From assembly GCA_022539475.1 (NCBI GenBank), contig VCMS01000094.1, forward strand, positions 1 through 64,000: a stretch of 64,000 nt of DNA. Reading direction: 5' to 3'. This DNA comes from Gracilaria domingensis (Eukaryota; Rhodophyta; Florideophyceae; Gracilariales; Gracilariaceae). The notes below the pieces were generated by a model. It was given only the letters and a program-made list of their open reading frames with translations. It made no database searches and was not told the origin of the DNA. Of this stretch, positions 51,453-63,305 are shown piece after piece (position 1 is the stretch's first letter; each line of letters starts with the position of its first letter). Made by a program: the position numbers and the translations under genes.

Positions 51453-53606
51453 TCAACATGATCCGGCCACCGCACTTGGAGCCGACTGCACCTCGCTTTC
51501 ACACAACTTAATGTCAGCCCTACTCTCCTCCGCAACCATTCGCTCCTTCTCCACAGCCTCTTCAATGCTCCGCAGCATATCTATCAAGCCAGCGTGATTG
51601 GAATCTTGTTTCAGGCCTTCCATCACCACCTTCCTGGCCTGCTGCAGCCTCCCATCTTCTCTGAGAGCAGCGGCCTTTCGAAGATACCCTCTGATCCAAA
51701 ATGGGTCAAGCTGGAGACTTGTCACAGCATCAAACAACGAACCTTGAATATCTCCTACTCTTCGTCTCGCTAGACTGCGGTTGCCAAGCAACGCCAACGC
51801 TAGAGCTTTGACTTCAGAATTCATATCCCAGTCTGATATACCCAAGCCCGCAATACCGTAACCCTCTCTTCGTACCAAGTTAGTATCCTGTTTAGAACGC
51901 TTAAGCAAGTGTTTCCTGTGTCTGTCGGATTTGTGGAAGCCTCTCCCAAAACAAGATATATTGGACGAGCTACTCCTCAATTCGTCATGGATATCTTCCG
52001 GTCTGTCCTTCATGTGGGAACGAGTCTGCTGAGAGTGACGCATTTCTCGTCTAACCGTGTGACGTAGGCGGATACGGGCTGAAGACCGTTCGGCTCTACT
52101 CAGTCTCCGATTCTGACTGCGTCGCGGCGGTGTATTCACAACATCCGGACAAGACGATGTCTCATCGGGCTCCGCAGCGTTAGTCGTCGAATTTTCGGTC
52201 TCTACCTCACCTTGGTTTCCTTTCCATGCGCGCCCGGTACGCACTCGACGTCGAATTCTGTGAAGTACGCCTTTTGCCGAGAAGGATTTTTGTCTCGCAA
52301 AACGCCCGCTCCACGTTGAGCTATCGCTCCGGGAGCACTCGGGAACAGTGTTGATCTGGGATGAATCGTCGGCCAAATTGTTCTCGTATGATTTATGGAG
52401 TTCATCAGATGCACGACGTACCGGTCCGCCAGTACGCGAGCCATCTCGTGAACGCCATCCTCGCATGGAATTGAGCAGACTCGCGAGAGCAGCATTACGA
52501 CGTGATTGGGACATGCTTTGAGCTGTAGGTTGTAGGGGTTCGCCAACGGCCTTCGCGAACGGCGTGTCAGTTAGACTCTCTGAGAGCGCATTCAACGCTT
52601 CTGTGTAAACAAAAATAGAGTCTGCAAAACGACCAGACAGCATTGCAGAATTGCCACGTGCCTTGAGGAGTTCCATGTGTTGTGGAGAACCGGGGGCAAA
52701 ATCGGGGAGCAGGCGCTGAAGGAAGACGTGTGCACGGTCCATGCAGGACTCCGGTCGCTGAGTATCGTGCTCGAATCCTTCCAGGGGGATCCAAGTCTTG
52801 TCATCGCACGGGTAATGTTTAAAGAGCGTTTCGCCGTGTGAAAGTGGCACGACAGCATCCGCAGTGCCGTGCAAAAATAGCGCTGGAAGCGTTTGAGGGA
52901 TGTTCTTTGTTGCCGACAGTGGGTCGATGTCCATTACATCAAAGGCGGCACGCTCTCTAACAATCTTTCTCACGGCGCGCACTCCCACCGTCAATATTAA
53001 CTTGCGCGAGATTCCAAGCGGAGCACGCATCTCCGAAACCAAAAACTGAGCAAGTTTCTGAAAGCTTGCGAAGGGAGAGTCTAGAATGAGACCCTTGACG
53101 CAATTGGAGCGCTCTTCCAATCCAGAGTACATGAGGGCGGTGGCAGCACCCATGCTGTGCCCCCACAAAACGATAGACTGAACACCGACGGAAACAAGGT
53201 GTTCGACCACGGTCGCAACGTCGTATCGCTCCCACACTCCGAGGGAAATGTATTCCCCCTCGCTCTTACCACTACCGGAAAAATCGAAGGCAAACAGTGA
53301 AAAGCCATACGGAATGATGAGCGGAAGCAGCATGGCGGCTTCCGCCCTGCATGAGCCGTTACCATGGAGGTACACGACAGTGGGCGCATCCTCGGCCAAG
53401 TGGAGGGGTGTGTAACGAGACACCTGCAGCACAAGCCCGCGTGGGTTGATCAAAGAAGAGTCGACTCGCCTGGCCGCCACGCCGTCGAGCACGAACTCGC
53501 GGTCGCCAAGCTCGGCGCGCGAATAGTGTGCACGCGGCGGACGGATGACGAAGTTGGCCAATTCGGACATGCCTGCCGAGGAGAGTGGGTCCACGCCTTC
53601 CGACAT
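51453..53606 (-). CDS. Alpha/beta hydrolase fused to TPR repeats (ABHD17-like core)
   Basis: 717 residues. Residues 60-305 form an alpha/beta hydrolase: oxyanion motif HGNG (81-84), nucleophile elbow GHSMG with Ser151, acid Asp250 (HGTAD) and His280 (GFEHD), so the triad is complete. The pattern is that of the ABHD13/17 and BEM46-like group, some of which remove lipid from proteins. Residues 308-345 start a TPR (LLKARGNSAML-GRFADSI-YTEAL), and residues about 600-690 hold further TPR-like helices (ALLGNRSLARRRVGD, GYLRKAAALREDGR). Between them lies a basic, Ser/Arg-rich insert of about 240 residues, probably disordered. TPRs bind partners such as chaperones, so the hydrolase may be placed by protein contacts. 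No signal peptide is seen. The first ATG of the frame is used. Confidence 0.82.
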   Translation of the reverse strand: MSEGVDPLSSAGMSELANFVIRPPRAHYSRAELGDREFVLDGVAARRVDSSLINPRGLVLQVSRYTPLHLAEDAPTVVYLHGNGSCRAEAAMLLPLIIPYGFSLFAFDFSGSGKSEGEYISLGVWERYDVATVVEHLVSVGVQSIVLWGHSMGAATALMYSGLEERSNCVKGLILDSPFASFQKLAQFLVSEMRAPLGISRKLILTVGVRAVRKIVRERAAFDVMDIDPLSATKNIPQTLPALFLHGTADAVVPLSHGETLFKHYPCDDKTWIPLEGFEHDTQRPESCMDRAHVFLQRLLPDFAPGSPQHMELLKARGNSAMLSGRFADSIFVYTEALNALSESLTDTPFAKAVGEPLQPTAQSMSQSRRNAALASLLNSMRGWRSRDGSRTGGPVRRASDELHKSYENNLADDSSQINTVPECSRSDSSTWSGRFARQKSFSAKGVLHRIRRRVRTGRAWKGNQGEVETENSTTNAAEPDETSSCPDVVNTPPRRSQNRRLSRAERSSARIRLRHTVRREMRHSQQTRSHMKDRPEDIHDELRSSSSNISCFGRGFHKSDRHRKHLLKRSKQDTNLVRREGYGIAGLGISDWDMNSEVKALALALLGNRSLARRRVGDIQGSLFDAVTSLQLDPFWIRGYLRKAAALREDGRLQQARKVVMEGLKQDSNHAGLIDMLRSIEEAVEKERMVAEESRADIKLCESEVQSAPSAVAGSC

Positions 53607-54397
53607 GGCGACAAGAAGGGGCGACTTTGGGGGGAGGGGGTTGTGGAGAGGAGGAACGGAGAGGGACTGGCAGAGGGGGTAAGAGAAGAAAAGGCGTTGG
53701 GGATGGCGAAGTTACAAGGTGTTCCACCGGAACACTTTGAAAATGGGCGGGGAATGGGAGCGGGACGTGTCTCGGGATTTTGCGCGCGATGGCGGGACGC
53801 GGGGGCGCTTGGGGAAGACGCACAGGCGCGCGGCGGTTGACATTCGCACGTGCGCTTCGCAGGGGCGGCCGGGAGCGCGACGCAGATGTAATGCAGTTTT
53901 CCACGCCAGGGAGCACTTGGGCGAGCGCGCGGCGCAACTTGCGCGCCAATTCGAACGTAATTTCGGGCTGTACCGTTGGTACAGCGGGTACAGCGGTACA
54001 CGTTGCGCCTCGCAGGGTAATCCTCCGGCCGACTGAGCGCTGCGCAGACAAACTTAACTTACATCCAGGTGGATCGTCCTCATCACCGCCTCATGCCGCG
54101 TCGTGCCGCATCATCGCGCTCGCGCGCACGCCTCTGCTTTCGCCGAATGGGCCGTTCTCAGCTGCGCGACGTGCTTGAGCCGTTTCCGGCGGGCGCCGCA
54201 CGTTGACGTCTCGGCGCGCGCGGCCGCTGCTGCTTTGCCAGCCACCACCGCTTTGAGGTCGACAGAGCCGCGGTCTGCCGCAGTGCGCAAGCAGTCATGT
54301 GTCCGCTACAGTTGTACAGAGGAATAAGTTTACATCGTATCGATCTCAGCTAGAGACACGCACGTCCAGGTCGCTATCGTTACAAGCTTGTCTCCGC
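53607..54397. other. GC-rich promoter region of the hydrolase/TPR gene
   Basis: Overlapping open frames on both strands reflect the base composition. I see no domain in any of them. Confidence 0.5.
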
Positions 54398-55297
54398 TTA
54401 TTGTACGTTGTTCAGATGGGCGTCAGTCGCGCTGTTGCCACTACCGGCGGTCCCACTGCTAGCCTTGCTCCTCAGCCTTTCCAGGTCTCTTATGCTTCCT
54501 TTTTCGTAGTGGTTGTCCAAACTGCCGCGCTTTGACAAGCATTTTCTCTTGTACACTCCCCCACTTAAGATCGCCCCATCCTCTGCCTCCAACCTGTCTT
54601 CTTCAGACATTAACCTGGCAACCCCATAGGAAAGCTGCCGAGACACCAGTGCAGATCCGTCGTCATTCGAAGATAGTTTCTTAACCATCTCACGATGCAC
54701 TTCATGAGGCGCCTTCCTCGGATACGACCGAACTCGCTCAAAAAAGCGTTGTCCTCCTTCTGCCGTACTGCTCACAGTCTTCATGCTTGATGCTGTCGGT
54801 TCAGACGCCGCTCGTTCGCAAACTGGCGTCATAGATTCAATCACGAGGCCAGGCACACGCTTGTCAGAGCGTTTCGCTGAACTAGATCGCGCGGATGGTC
54901 TTGTGGCTTGGCTTTTCGTTGTTGTGTCCATATCGAATGATGATCTTGTTTCCCAAGCTTCTTTACACGCCGACAAGCATGCCTGCTTTCGTGAATAATG
55001 CCGACGCGTTCGCCCTCGGTTTCTTTGCTTGTTTCCCGCTTGTCCTAGCGAACTCGATGGGCTCTCCTGTTTGTCTGTCGCGCGGCTAGCGTTGTTGTCT
55101 GTCGAGTCCCGATCCGACATCATTCCCACGGTATTTATTCTTGTCAGGTCATGCTTGTTGTTGTCGTTGTCGTTGTTGCTGCCACGTTCCAGGCTTTCGG
55201 AAGCATCTATAGGTTTAGTATTAACCACGTCTGAAGCTTCCACGAGGTCGTTGTCGTCGTCATCGGATCGTCCAGAAAATGTTTGCCGGGGTGTCAT
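54398..55297 (-). CDS. Low-complexity protein rich in Ser/Asp/Asn, unknown
   Basis: 299 residues from an ATG at 55297. The first 100 residues are acidic and rich in Asp, Asn and Ser (SDDDDND, NNDNDNN). The second half is more ordinary, with charged helical stretches (EVHREMVKKLSS, VARLMSEEDRLEAEDG) and several R-x-x-S sites (RQLSYG, KRGSLD) of the kind that basic kinases modify. No domain recognised. The long frame and the shift in composition suggest a real gene, possibly a regulator. Confidence 0.5.
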   Translation of the reverse strand: MTPRQTFSGRSDDDDNDLVEASDVVNTKPIDASESLERGSNNDNDNNKHDLTRINTVGMMSDRDSTDNNASRATDKQESPSSSLGQAGNKQRNRGRTRRHYSRKQACLSACKEAWETRSSFDMDTTTKSQATRPSARSSSAKRSDKRVPGLVIESMTPVCERAASEPTASSMKTVSSTAEGGQRFFERVRSYPRKAPHEVHREMVKKLSSNDDGSALVSRQLSYGVARLMSEEDRLEAEDGAILSGGVYKRKCLSKRGSLDNHYEKGSIRDLERLRSKASSGTAGSGNSATDAHLNNVQ

Positions 55298-56959
55298 TTT
55301 GGTTCCAACTCCACGCGTGTCGTTCTAGCAGGATCTGTGTCCACGGTTCTAGTTTGCGTACGAGACTCTCGAAAGTAGACGCTGGATGCAGAACGTAGTG
55401 CAACGTTTCTGAGTTAAGCTAACCTTAGGATTTTTATGATATCAAGAAGATAGCTGTCAAGTTCAAGCAAGCACTATCTTAACATCGAAGTCCTGTCGAT
55501 AAAGACTAGGCTAGAAGAGATGCCCTGCACATTAATGCGACACACCTTGGTTGCCACCGCGCAGTGCAACGGAATTCACGTGCGAGGGGAACCATGATGG
55601 CGTACAGAGTTATGCATAATTTGCATGTTTTCGTGTGATTCGGTTGCTTGTCAAACTCTGAAGCGCTGTGCTCTAAGCACAGTGTGCTGCTGTCATCTTG
55701 ATCTTTTCTCTTTATACATTGCGTGACATGTGTAACTTTCACATTTGACCATTGTGATGCCTGGAGCGGTGTCGTCATCAGAAAGGGTTTACGTGTTCGA
55801 TGTTTGAAACGGATATGAATGAAGCAGATGCGATGCACAATGGCTGCGGACAGCACATGTTTTCCCGAAGCTTGTTTTTTCGTGTAGCTGATACGATCAC
55901 GGCAAGTCCTTTTTCATGCGCCATCCGTACTTATTTGTGAAATAGCTGTAGGCCATCGACAAGCAGATAAGCTAAGACATCGTCATGGCATGTCTCTTGC
56001 CCACTTTCGAGCAGTTCTGTTCGGCGACGGCGATGGCGACATTCCCCAGTGCGATTTCGAAGTAGTGATATGGAAGTTTGATATGAGGAAATTAATGTAG
56101 ATATTCCGAGACTCGGAATCCGAGTCCAGTGCCAACGGTACGATCTACGAAATTACTGGGGCAACAGTAACGAAGAATATGCGCAACTACAGTACAAGGG
56201 TGCATGTGTTTGAATGCTACAAAAGTACAGAAAACGATTGGAAGCGTCAACATCCCGGTAGAACGCTCTCAAGGACGACTGTAAATGGCCCACGAGGTTG
56301 CCAATCGACGATTGGATGTTCTTTATTTCTTATCGCTACGCTGTCGATGTCGATCTCTCAAACGTTGACGATGGAACTTCTTTGGAGGAAAACTTTGCGT
56401 TTAAAGGACGTTTGGTTGGTGTCAGAGGCTCGCGAAGTTTATAATGGAACAGGAGTACAAAAAGCTCCTCCTCTATCTAAAGAAGGGTTAACTGCGCATC
56501 AGTGTACAGGTAGCAACAATCAGTCCCAGCAGCCCACAAATGCATTACAGCTGAGGATCATAATAGAAAGAACCCATGCAGTTCTCCGATCTCTCTAGCA
56601 CTATTGCTATAAAGGTTACCTCATGTCTTTCAATCACCACGATCATAATAACGCTATATTTATAGTATGAAAACAGTCGAGGTGATGCAGTTGTGAACTA
56701 CGTAGATCACAGCTGAAACATCAATATCAGTTGCTAAGCTGGTCTATCGTCGTACGAAAGATATCTTTAGCGATTGATATGTACTCTTTGGGCCTGATCA
56801 CATGAATAGGAAACCCAAGGGTCGTACTAGATACGAGCATCCCCGGTCTGCGCCTAATACGCAGAACAAGACGTGGAGCAGAACACCCTTCAAAACAAGA
56901 CGATATGAAGCGGAGCGGGCAGGTATCATGTTGAACAGCGGAGCATGAGGGCACTGCGA
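55298..56959. other. Stretch without a confident gene
   Basis: An open frame of 139 codons (56179-56598, +) and others on the minus strand show no domain. No repeat or tRNA was seen. Confidence 0.45.
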
Positions 56960-57577
56960 CTAGTTTTCATCTGGCTCCTTGCGCTGTGGATGACGAATTT
57001 CAAATTGCACCTGATCGTCAGCCTCATTGGGAACAGTATCCGCCGTTGGTTTCTGTAGACTTCTGTCGGTCCTGTTGCTGTATCCTCTAGAGAATCTCCT
57101 TATAAAATGAACCTCAGACTCCGTGTCATAAGAACCTTTTGAAGATTCATATGAAATGACGCTTGCAAGAATGGGATGCTGAACTGGCTTAGCATCAGCA
57201 CCGAGCATTATTGGAGGTCGACTGCCTCTAGGACTACCAAAGCCACCGAAGGAGGAGTGAGGAGAGCTTGAAAATGATTGAAACCCACCTGAGGGGCGAG
57301 GCGAATCGCAGCGAGGAGACAAAGCGGGTTTTTTCATATTGTGCTTCCCAGATAGACCTTGGTTCTTCGGCGCGTTAACGCAGCTACGATGCTTGACCGG
57401 CTTCCTAAGCTCATTGTCCCCTTTTTTAGACGAGGAAAGCTGCGAACAGCTTTTATGTTTCACAGGCGTTGAATCTGCATCGGCGTCCTCTGCAAGATTG
57501 AGGGATTTTGGCAGCGTGCTCTTCTTCTTTTTCTTTCGAAGAAGACGTGAAGAAGATGAGTTTTTGTGATCTTCCAT
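56960..57577 (-). CDS. Ser/Lys-rich disordered protein, unknown
   Basis: 205 residues from an ATG at 57577. It begins with a Ser run and a basic KKKKK cluster. Two copies of a short motif follow (TPVKHKSC and KPVKHRSC), then a Ser/Gly/Phe-rich part (FSSSPHSSFGGFGSP), and near the end a conserved-looking segment (SYDTESEVHFIRRFSRGYS) with possible kinase sites. No domain recognised. Upstream, another frame is open to 57698, so a first exon cannot be excluded. Confidence 0.45.
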   Translation of the reverse strand: MEDHKNSSSSRLLRKKKKKSTLPKSLNLAEDADADSTPVKHKSCSQLSSSKKGDNELRKPVKHRSCVNAPKNQGLSGKHNMKKPALSPRCDSPRPSGGFQSFSSSPHSSFGGFGSPRGSRPPIMLGADAKPVQHPILASVISYESSKGSYDTESEVHFIRRFSRGYSNRTDRSLQKPTADTVPNEADDQVQFEIRHPQRKEPDEN

Positions 57578-60054
57578 TTCGAGGAAGACTTTGATAAAGA
57601 TCGGTTAGGGATAGTCCAGGGATAGTCACCATGCTGCGGCTTTTGAGATCACGACGGCCAGATGATGTAGAAGGCCAGTTTCGGTTTGCGATTCTCAATG
57701 CATGGGCTTTCGTGGCAAATGGAGAACCACAAAAGGAGCGCTAGTACACGTGGTGGTGGGCACGCGCGATGTTTCATATGTTACAAGGGCCTAACTGAAA
57801 TGCTCGACCAATGAACGTCACGCTTTCCCGCGTTTGCATAGCATTCATTGTGTTTCATTAGCCTTACGGTATATAACTCCACATGCTTTACAGTTTAATT
57901 CGGTCTGTCACAGAACTTGTGTGTGCATGTCATGCACTGCATGAGGCTATCCAAGTCTTACAGTCCTGACTTTTTCCACCACCGCTACTAGAGCTAGCTA
58001 GCTGTGTTGTGACTCACAACTTATGAGACCACTGCACCAACCCCTTCGTTCGCGTTTACTTACAAAAGTTCTCAGGCTCTCACGAGATGAAAATCCTTTC
58101 GAACTACAGATTCTCCTTCACTCTCTCTCTCATTTATGGGCACATTAGTTGAACTAGAACTGGCTGCGGAGCGTTTCCGTAAAAACCGCTCTCGTACGAT
58201 AAAGGCCAACATTTTTTCGGTCCAATTCGAGATGATTTCATGAACGGACAACCCTCGACGCTCACTCAGAGGTGGCAGACTGAGTCACCTTCATAGTTTT
58301 CGCATAGGACATCTTAACAGGTTGTAATCTACGCTGGTTTAACACTCCAGGGCGACAACGAGAAACAATTCTTTTCTTCAACATATATGAACCAAATGGA
58401 TGAAATTCAGAGCAATGATGGTCTTTCGGAATTGGAATACCAAGAGTAAGATGATCCTTCTGTCTTTGGCACACGGTAGAGGGAGTCAAAAAGAGATGGA
58501 ACTTGGTTAACATCTTGGTGTACACTACTGAGAACTAGATTGTGTCTCTTGTTCCGACGAGTGTCGTTCTCGTTATGAGGCTCATTATCACCATTTTGAG
58601 CGGTGCTTCTGTTGCTTATTAATTCACTCATTATCCCAACCTTCCGCTTCGTTGGATAATATAACTGCTACATCTTTTGCGCCCAATCATCACAGTTCCC
58701 ATACGCGAATGTTGGGTTCCGAAGTTTAGAAACGAAGATGTTCTTCTGATTTACACCACATCTTCTGAGAAACAGGTGTGCAATTAAAAGAATTTGGTTC
58801 AACGAACGAGCAAGTTTGAACAATCGGAGCGTAGAGACTTTTGCAGGTACGACAGAAGTGTGTTTATTTGAGCGCCAATTTCGCTCTTTCTTTCTTCGGC
58901 ACTAAGAAGTTTCTTGAGAAGAATGTACCACGTCGCGGTATGAGAGTCGTTAATGACAAATTGACCCCATGGAAGCCTCGCATGAGTATCTGAGTGAGAG
59001 TATATCGGAAGTTTGTGGCCTTCCTTCGGGGCAAAGGATATTCTTAGCTTAATGGTAGCATTTCTGCTTCTTCGCAATCCGGGCAACTGATCGAAAGAAG
59101 AAGAAGAGTATCCCTAAACCCCTTGTTGATCGAACAAATATCATGCAAAATGGAGCAATTGTTCTGACAGGGTTTAGCGAAACTGACTCAGGAATACTCC
59201 TTTCTGGATACGTACAGACAGTTCAGTTGAGCAGATGACCAGATACGTACAAACATCAGGTACAGTATATGCTCACTTCTGTCTACCTTCGTATAATCCA
59301 TGCTTGTACTTCTTCTCGCTTTCCCGTTCCATTATGTAAATGGCGTTCCCACAATTATGTTCCAGAACAAGGTGCTCCCAGTACAAGACGCTCTGCTGCC
59401 TACATATGGAAATAGGGCGGAGTTTCCGAGCCCGCATCATCACTGCGAGGGATTGTCCGTATTTTCCAGCAGAATTGAGACATGAGATGGTGGAAAGTCA
59501 GCCCCGTGTCCCCGCCCGTGTCCAGAAGAGCATGGGGGGCATTGCTCTGCATTCGAGTTGCGGCAGCATGCAGGAGATTAATCCCTTACTTTGGAGAAAC
59601 ATGAGGCTACGTGGTGGCAAACGGAGTCTTGTTTCAGTGGCAAATACTCTTTACTAGAAGTCTCGCGAAGAGCAATCGGATGCAAAGCTGGAGTGTGCAT
59701 GGGCGCGAGAGGAGTGCTTGTCTGCTGTGTCAGCTCGTCTGCAAGAGAAACCTTGTATAATATATGGAATGTGGACACACAAAGGTAATGCTAGGGTCCG
59801 CTGGCCGCGCTTGCGATGCATACCTTCCGGGTTGCATTCCCTCAGCGTCCGGTCTTGCCTGACTCTCCCATCTACAGCTCCTTTTCTGAATGCCACAGGC
59901 GTTTCTGTCCACACTGATGTGAGGTTCTTGTGTTAAAACAAGTTTTGAAGCTCGTTTCTATCTCGTCCCTCGGTCCCTCTCAGTCGCAGGAAGTGGTATA
60001 CGTTGGTCAATCTTTCGTCCCAGCCATCTTCCTGCTGAGCGGCTCTTTCTAGCC
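57578..60054. other. Long stretch without a confident gene
   Basis: Short frames on both strands without domains, including two overlapping minus-strand frames at 58262-58631. A tRNA-like string near 59036 was examined and rejected. The last few hundred bases are probably the promoter and leader of the next gene. Confidence 0.45.
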
Positions 60055-61041
60055 ATGCTTTTCTCCTACTTCGTGTCCGAGCGTGCGGCGCGAGAGGCCC
60101 GTCGCCGCGCTCGCGTTCTGGCGCAGAAAAAAAGACGAACTATCATTCGTTACTCCATGGTTTTATTTGCCACCTTACTCCTGCTGATTGCGGCTTCTAT
60201 TCTGTTTTCTCGCACGAGTGTGTACACCGAGCTCCCTGACGAACAGCTCAACGCGCATGACCATTCAGAACACGAACTTGCGAATGATCAGCAGCAAGCA
60301 TTGGAACAGCCAAACGCTGTGAGCATTGCAGATATTCACTCGTCTACGCATACAGCTACAGATTCACAACCACTCGCCGAGCAGCGGTCCACTTCTCAGC
60401 TTCGAGACGAAAATGTACAACAGCAAGCCCACTCAGGTTTCAAGCTGGACGACACAGCCCCACATGCCGCATCTGCCTCAGCATCCTTATCAAATACCTC
60501 GCATCGACTGGCTTCCGTGTCCAACGGAGGTGAATCTCAATCTGAGACCGCCTCAGCACCAATTCAAGAAAATGCCTCCTCCGAAAAGACGCGTCTATCA
60601 CAACTCAGTGTCCGTCAACAGCCCTTGGATACCATTGGTGATGAGGAGGGAGGAAATGGTATAATAATCACACTGGACAAAAAAGCATCTCACTCCACAG
60701 CATCACGAAAGGAAGACCTCCCTAACGGCTTGCAAACGGAGAACAGTCTGCAGGCCGAACTCAAGACTGATGTGAAGGTCTCAAGTGTCGACGGCAAAGT
60801 TACTCTAAACAGTCATACGAACTCCAATGATGCTGCCGATGCCCAAGCTCCTACCACCAATTACAAGTCCTCTTTACAGCTCACATCGATGGACACCAAC
60901 ACAGAAGCAAGCCAGGAGACTCAACGCACCGTCAATGTGATTTCTACTCAACTGCGCAACCCAACGTTAAAAGCAGGGGACTCCCTTCGTTGGAAACAGG
61001 ATGCAACTTCTGATGCAGTCGCAGGTAGTGTGCGCTGGTAA
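60055..61041 (+). CDS. Type II single-pass membrane protein, unknown
   Basis: 328 residues from the ATG at 60055. The N-terminus is short and very basic (RRRARVLAQKKRR), followed by one hydrophobic span at about residues 32-52 (YSMVLFATLLLLIAASILF). By the positive-inside rule the N-terminus is cytosolic and the other 275 residues face the ER or Golgi lumen. That part is rich in Ser, Gln, Asn, Thr and His, without cysteines or a visible enzyme domain. The layout is like the stem of a Golgi glycosyltransferase without its catalytic domain, or of a secretory-route scaffold. A downstream exon is possible but not seen. Confidence 0.6.
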   Translation: MLFSYFVSERAAREARRRARVLAQKKRRTIIRYSMVLFATLLLLIAASILFSRTSVYTELPDEQLNAHDHSEHELANDQQQALEQPNAVSIADIHSSTHTATDSQPLAEQRSTSQLRDENVQQQAHSGFKLDDTAPHAASASASLSNTSHRLASVSNGGESQSETASAPIQENASSEKTRLSQLSVRQQPLDTIGDEEGGNGIIITLDKKASHSTASRKEDLPNGLQTENSLQAELKTDVKVSSVDGKVTLNSHTNSNDAADAQAPTTNYKSSLQLTSMDTNTEASQETQRTVNVISTQLRNPTLKAGDSLRWKQDATSDAVAGSVRW

Positions 61042-63305
61042 GTTGACGCGGGACAGGAAACGAGATAGCGTGTTTGCTATTGACAATAATTTCAGCAGCA
61101 TGTAACGAGTATTACACAGACTTCAGTATCTGTGGACGGATAAAGAGTTATAAAGATGACAATTATTTACTGATACTGGGATTTGCTGCAGCAAATCAAA
61201 CGATTCATAGTTGCAAGTGAATTGACATAGGTTTATAACCACATTGACTTGTTCGATTAGTGTTTGGGTTCTTCATTAAGAATAAACGAAGTACTGAAGT
61301 CTCGAGTGCTTGGTGCAAAATAATGCTGCAGCAATATGAGAGCAAGCTCAAATTCTGTGGTCCAAAACGGCCACTTTGATGATTAATGTCTCCTTCAGTT
61401 TCGGACCTGAGGCGTGTTTTTTCCGTGACAACTTACCAAGGGTATCTGTGATCCTTAATCCTTTTGACCTGCAGCGAGATACTGCAAGTGTGCTTTGTTC
61501 CGGAACGGGGGTGGTTGACACCCTCCGCAGTTTTTAAAGCTTGCGTGCTGAAACAAATGCAATATGTCAGTTCTGGAACTCGTGCAGGTCGCATAGCGGA
61601 GCAAGCTATGGGAACTTTGCGCAAGCTGCTGAGACTTGATTACAAGGTGAGGGTGGTGGTATAATCGCGCTCACCCGTTGCCCTCAAAGACGTAGAAAGT
61701 GACGGCGAATTTGTTGCAGTAAGTTATCTATTGGAACTTCCAATGAACAACGGTGGTTCAACTTGTATCATGAGTTGTCGATGACGCTGTGATGCTTTCC
61801 ACCTCGTTCCAAGTTGTTGGGCGACGATGTGTCTAAGTTTCATGAGCAAGACACGCTGTTACAGCTGCGGAATATCTGCTGCGAAGTTCCATGTCACATG
61901 CGCGTTCCAGGCTGAGGATACTATGCAGATCCCTTAGAGTGAGGTTGCTCACAATAAGCACGTCATGGAATTAAACCTTACGATAAAGCAAACTGTTCTT
62001 CTCATGAATTGAAGTTACGCTGAGGTGTTGTCAACAGTAAGTGATGAGTGAAGTTGCTGGGTAGCTTCTGAGATACGGAGTATGATTGACTCCGAAGATG
62101 AGGGTGCTCACGTTTGGAAATAGCGGGGCATTATGAAAGTGGGTGTTTTAAACATGGTGACCGATGCTGACGATTGTACTGGTGTAACCAGCAGCAACAA
62201 ATGCACGTGAAAGTTGCCTTTTGCCTTCGAGGTGAATGAGGACAAGGTGACAGCTTTTCTGTTAAAAGTGACCATCGATACTCCTCCGTCCCAAAAGGTA
62301 AACATTTAAACGAGATGGTATCAAAAGTAAGAGTGCAGCGAGGCATTGCGGATTATCCCGGAGGAAGCGGGGGTGTGTTAAGCTTGCAGAAGATCAATAA
62401 AGGGGAACGTGCGGTTCGGGACAAGTGCCGCAGACGCAGAAGTTGAGGAGGAATGGATGCGCACGCGGGTGAGAGGATGTAAGTGCGCAACACTGCTGTC
62501 GATGGACTTCGTGGTGGAGAGCGGGTATGGACGTGCACGTGTTTGGCGTGGAGGTGAAGGGGTCGGCGACAGGCGCGCCGGTGACGGCGCTTAAAGCAAA
62601 GTGCACGGCTCTAGAGCGGCCCGCTGCGGTGTCATTCGCGCGTTATAGATAATGTTATGCGAGACATCATGCGTTTGGGAGATATCGATTGACGACTGCG
62701 CGTGCGCAAAGTCTTGTCGCGAAGTCATACGGAGCTCGCCCTGACGGCTGAACTTCTCCGAGGGTCTTCCATCCCGCCTCCGGCGCAGTCCGCCAGCGCT
62801 TTCCTGGTCAAATTGCTACCGCCTCAAAAATACCCAAACAAGCGCACAAAAAGGCCGTCCACCTGCTCGTCCCCGCTGCTTCTTCGTCGGCCCTTCGACC
62901 TGCGTCTCGCAGATCGCTTTTCCGTCCTATAACCTCCTACTGCTACCTGCCCACCGAAAGTGCGACGAAGGACGTGTTCGCGCAAAATTTGTTCCACCGA
63001 GGAAGGAAACACTTGCCCACGTGCGTTTTTCCCTCGATAGGCACCGTATATAAAAGGCACTTGTCAACCTTCGACGTGCAGCCCATTGACATCCGGCTGC
63101 ATCGTCCCACCGATCGCCACTGCTTGTGGGTGTGGAAACGCGCTCTCTGGAACTTCTTCACGCAAGGGCACAGAACAGCAGGAACTACTACGGTGATATC
63201 GCGTGGCGCGGCGCTACCCTGTCCGGCCGGAGCCATCCGTCTTGCTTGATCCGAAGTGCTGCGTCGCCTGGCCGTGCTGCATCACCACAAGCATCACCGA
63301 AAGAA
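61042..63305. other. Stretch upstream of YOS1, no confident gene
   Basis: Short frames without domains; one on plus (62702-62932) lies close to the YOS1 promoter. The part after 62690 becomes GC-richer. Confidence 0.5.
63047..63057 (+). promoter_or_regulatory. TATA box of the YOS1 gene
   Basis: TATATAAAAGG about 250 bases before the ATG at 63306. A start site near 63075-63080 would give a leader of about 230 bases. Confidence 0.6.

Noticed and set aside
58799-59086. Minus-strand frame of 95 codons with protein-like composition
   Set aside because: It has no ATG anywhere in the frame, no clear splice acceptor and no recognisable domain.
59036-59113. tRNA-like string with an A-box (TAGCTTAATGGT) and complementary ends (GGATATT and AGTATCC)
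   Set aside because: The D-stem does not pair, no anticodon stem with a 7-base loop can be drawn, and the B-box is poor.
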